The notes beneath the pieces were generated by a model. The model searched no databases. It was not told the origin of the DNA and saw only the letters and a program-made list of their open reading frames with translations. DNA of 29,354 nt from Bog-473 sp036502025 (GTDB lineage Bacteria; Actinomycetota; Acidimicrobiia; Acidimicrobiales; RAAP-2): positions 1 through 29,354 of the forward strand of contig DASXZJ010000001.1 in the NCBI GenBank assembly GCA_036502025.1, given 5' to 3'. The position numbers and the translations under genes are program-made. This document shows positions 29,333 to 29,354 of this stretch, piece after piece (within the stretch, counting starts at the first letter, position 1; each line of letters opens with the position of its first letter).

Positions 29333-29354
29333 GTGATCAAATTCGGCTTGGTCT
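29333..29354 (+). CDS. possible start of a further gene, cut by the window end
   Basis: GTG at 29333 reads M-I-K-F-G-L-V and runs off the window. GGGAAGGG at 29317-29324 is a good Shine-Dalgarno sequence 8 bases upstream. The start resembles that of luciferase-like F420- or flavin-dependent enzymes, but seven residues are too few to assign a family. The preceding bases 29238-29316 show no other feature. Confidence 0.4.

Noticed and set aside
1..29354. CRISPR arrays, insertion sequences, tRNA or rRNA genes, and known riboswitches
   Set aside because: Reading both strands gave no regularly spaced repeats, transposase-like frames, tRNA cloverleaf or conserved rRNA words. No long leader with riboswitch-like conserved loops was seen.

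Overview
The window is GC-rich DNA of roughly two-thirds G+C, densely coding, with frequent GTG starts, 4-bp stop/start overlaps and third codon positions almost always G or C. Gene content points to a high-GC actinobacterium: a SigB/F-type sigma factor with a UsfX-like anti-sigma factor, a GAF/SpoIIE-type phosphatase, DUF2088 and Cgl0159-like sugar enzymes, and a branched-chain-amino-acid-type (HAAT) ABC transporter. An Acidimicrobiia-like origin is my guess from overall character; no rRNA or other marker gene is present to prove it. I saw no tRNA, rRNA, CRISPR array, insertion sequence or integrase. No gene-free stretch exceeds 300 bases; the longest is the 256-bp divergent region 5431-5686.

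Layout. (1) 1-1127: two tandem ABC-2 export permeases, the first cut by the window edge. (2) 1191-1772: an orphan ParA-like ATPase. (3) 1774-7226: a partner-switching stress regulon core. A very large membrane-anchored GAF/PP2C/HATPase phosphatase is transcribed leftward, and an anti-anti-sigma, anti-sigma and sigma factor are transcribed rightward as a tightly overlapping operon. (4) 7378-9015: an APC-type amino-acid permease. (5) 9101-11193: an SDR, a P-loop kinase and a second SDR that lacks the usual Tyr/Lys pair. (6) 11201-13191: a small leftward gene that looks like an internally deleted DUF1543 protein, an NAD-dependent epimerase, a GNAT acetyltransferase and a leftward DoxX-like membrane protein.

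(7) 13264-19075: a five-gene sugar or sugar-acid operon. It encodes a GH4 glycosidase, a 3-hydroxyisobutyrate-dehydrogenase-like reductase, a Cgl0159-like (beta/alpha)8 aldolase, an FGGY kinase and a LarA-like nickel-pincer racemase/epimerase. It reads as one pathway: release a sugar, oxidise or epimerise it, phosphorylate it, cleave it. (8) 19130-25811: a four-gene HAAT transporter operon with unusual architecture. A complete MFS transporter is fused to a LivF-like ATPase, LivH and LivM are fused in one chain, LivG carries an LSTGTRR signature, and the binding protein has an N-terminal membrane anchor instead of a lipobox. A hairpin, an inverted repeat and a -10 element mark the boundary between operons 7 and 8. 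I consider the MFS-ABC hybrid the most unusual item in the window.

(9) 25832-27304 (leftward): a CadD-like transporter downstream of a TauD/TfdA-type dioxygenase. (10) 27398-29237 (rightward): an alpha/beta hydrolase, an EthD-domain protein and a cupin, then the first codons of a further gene at the window end. Several single genes have a TANNNT -10-like box 6-8 bases before the start codon and no clear Shine-Dalgarno sequence, which suggests leaderless transcripts.
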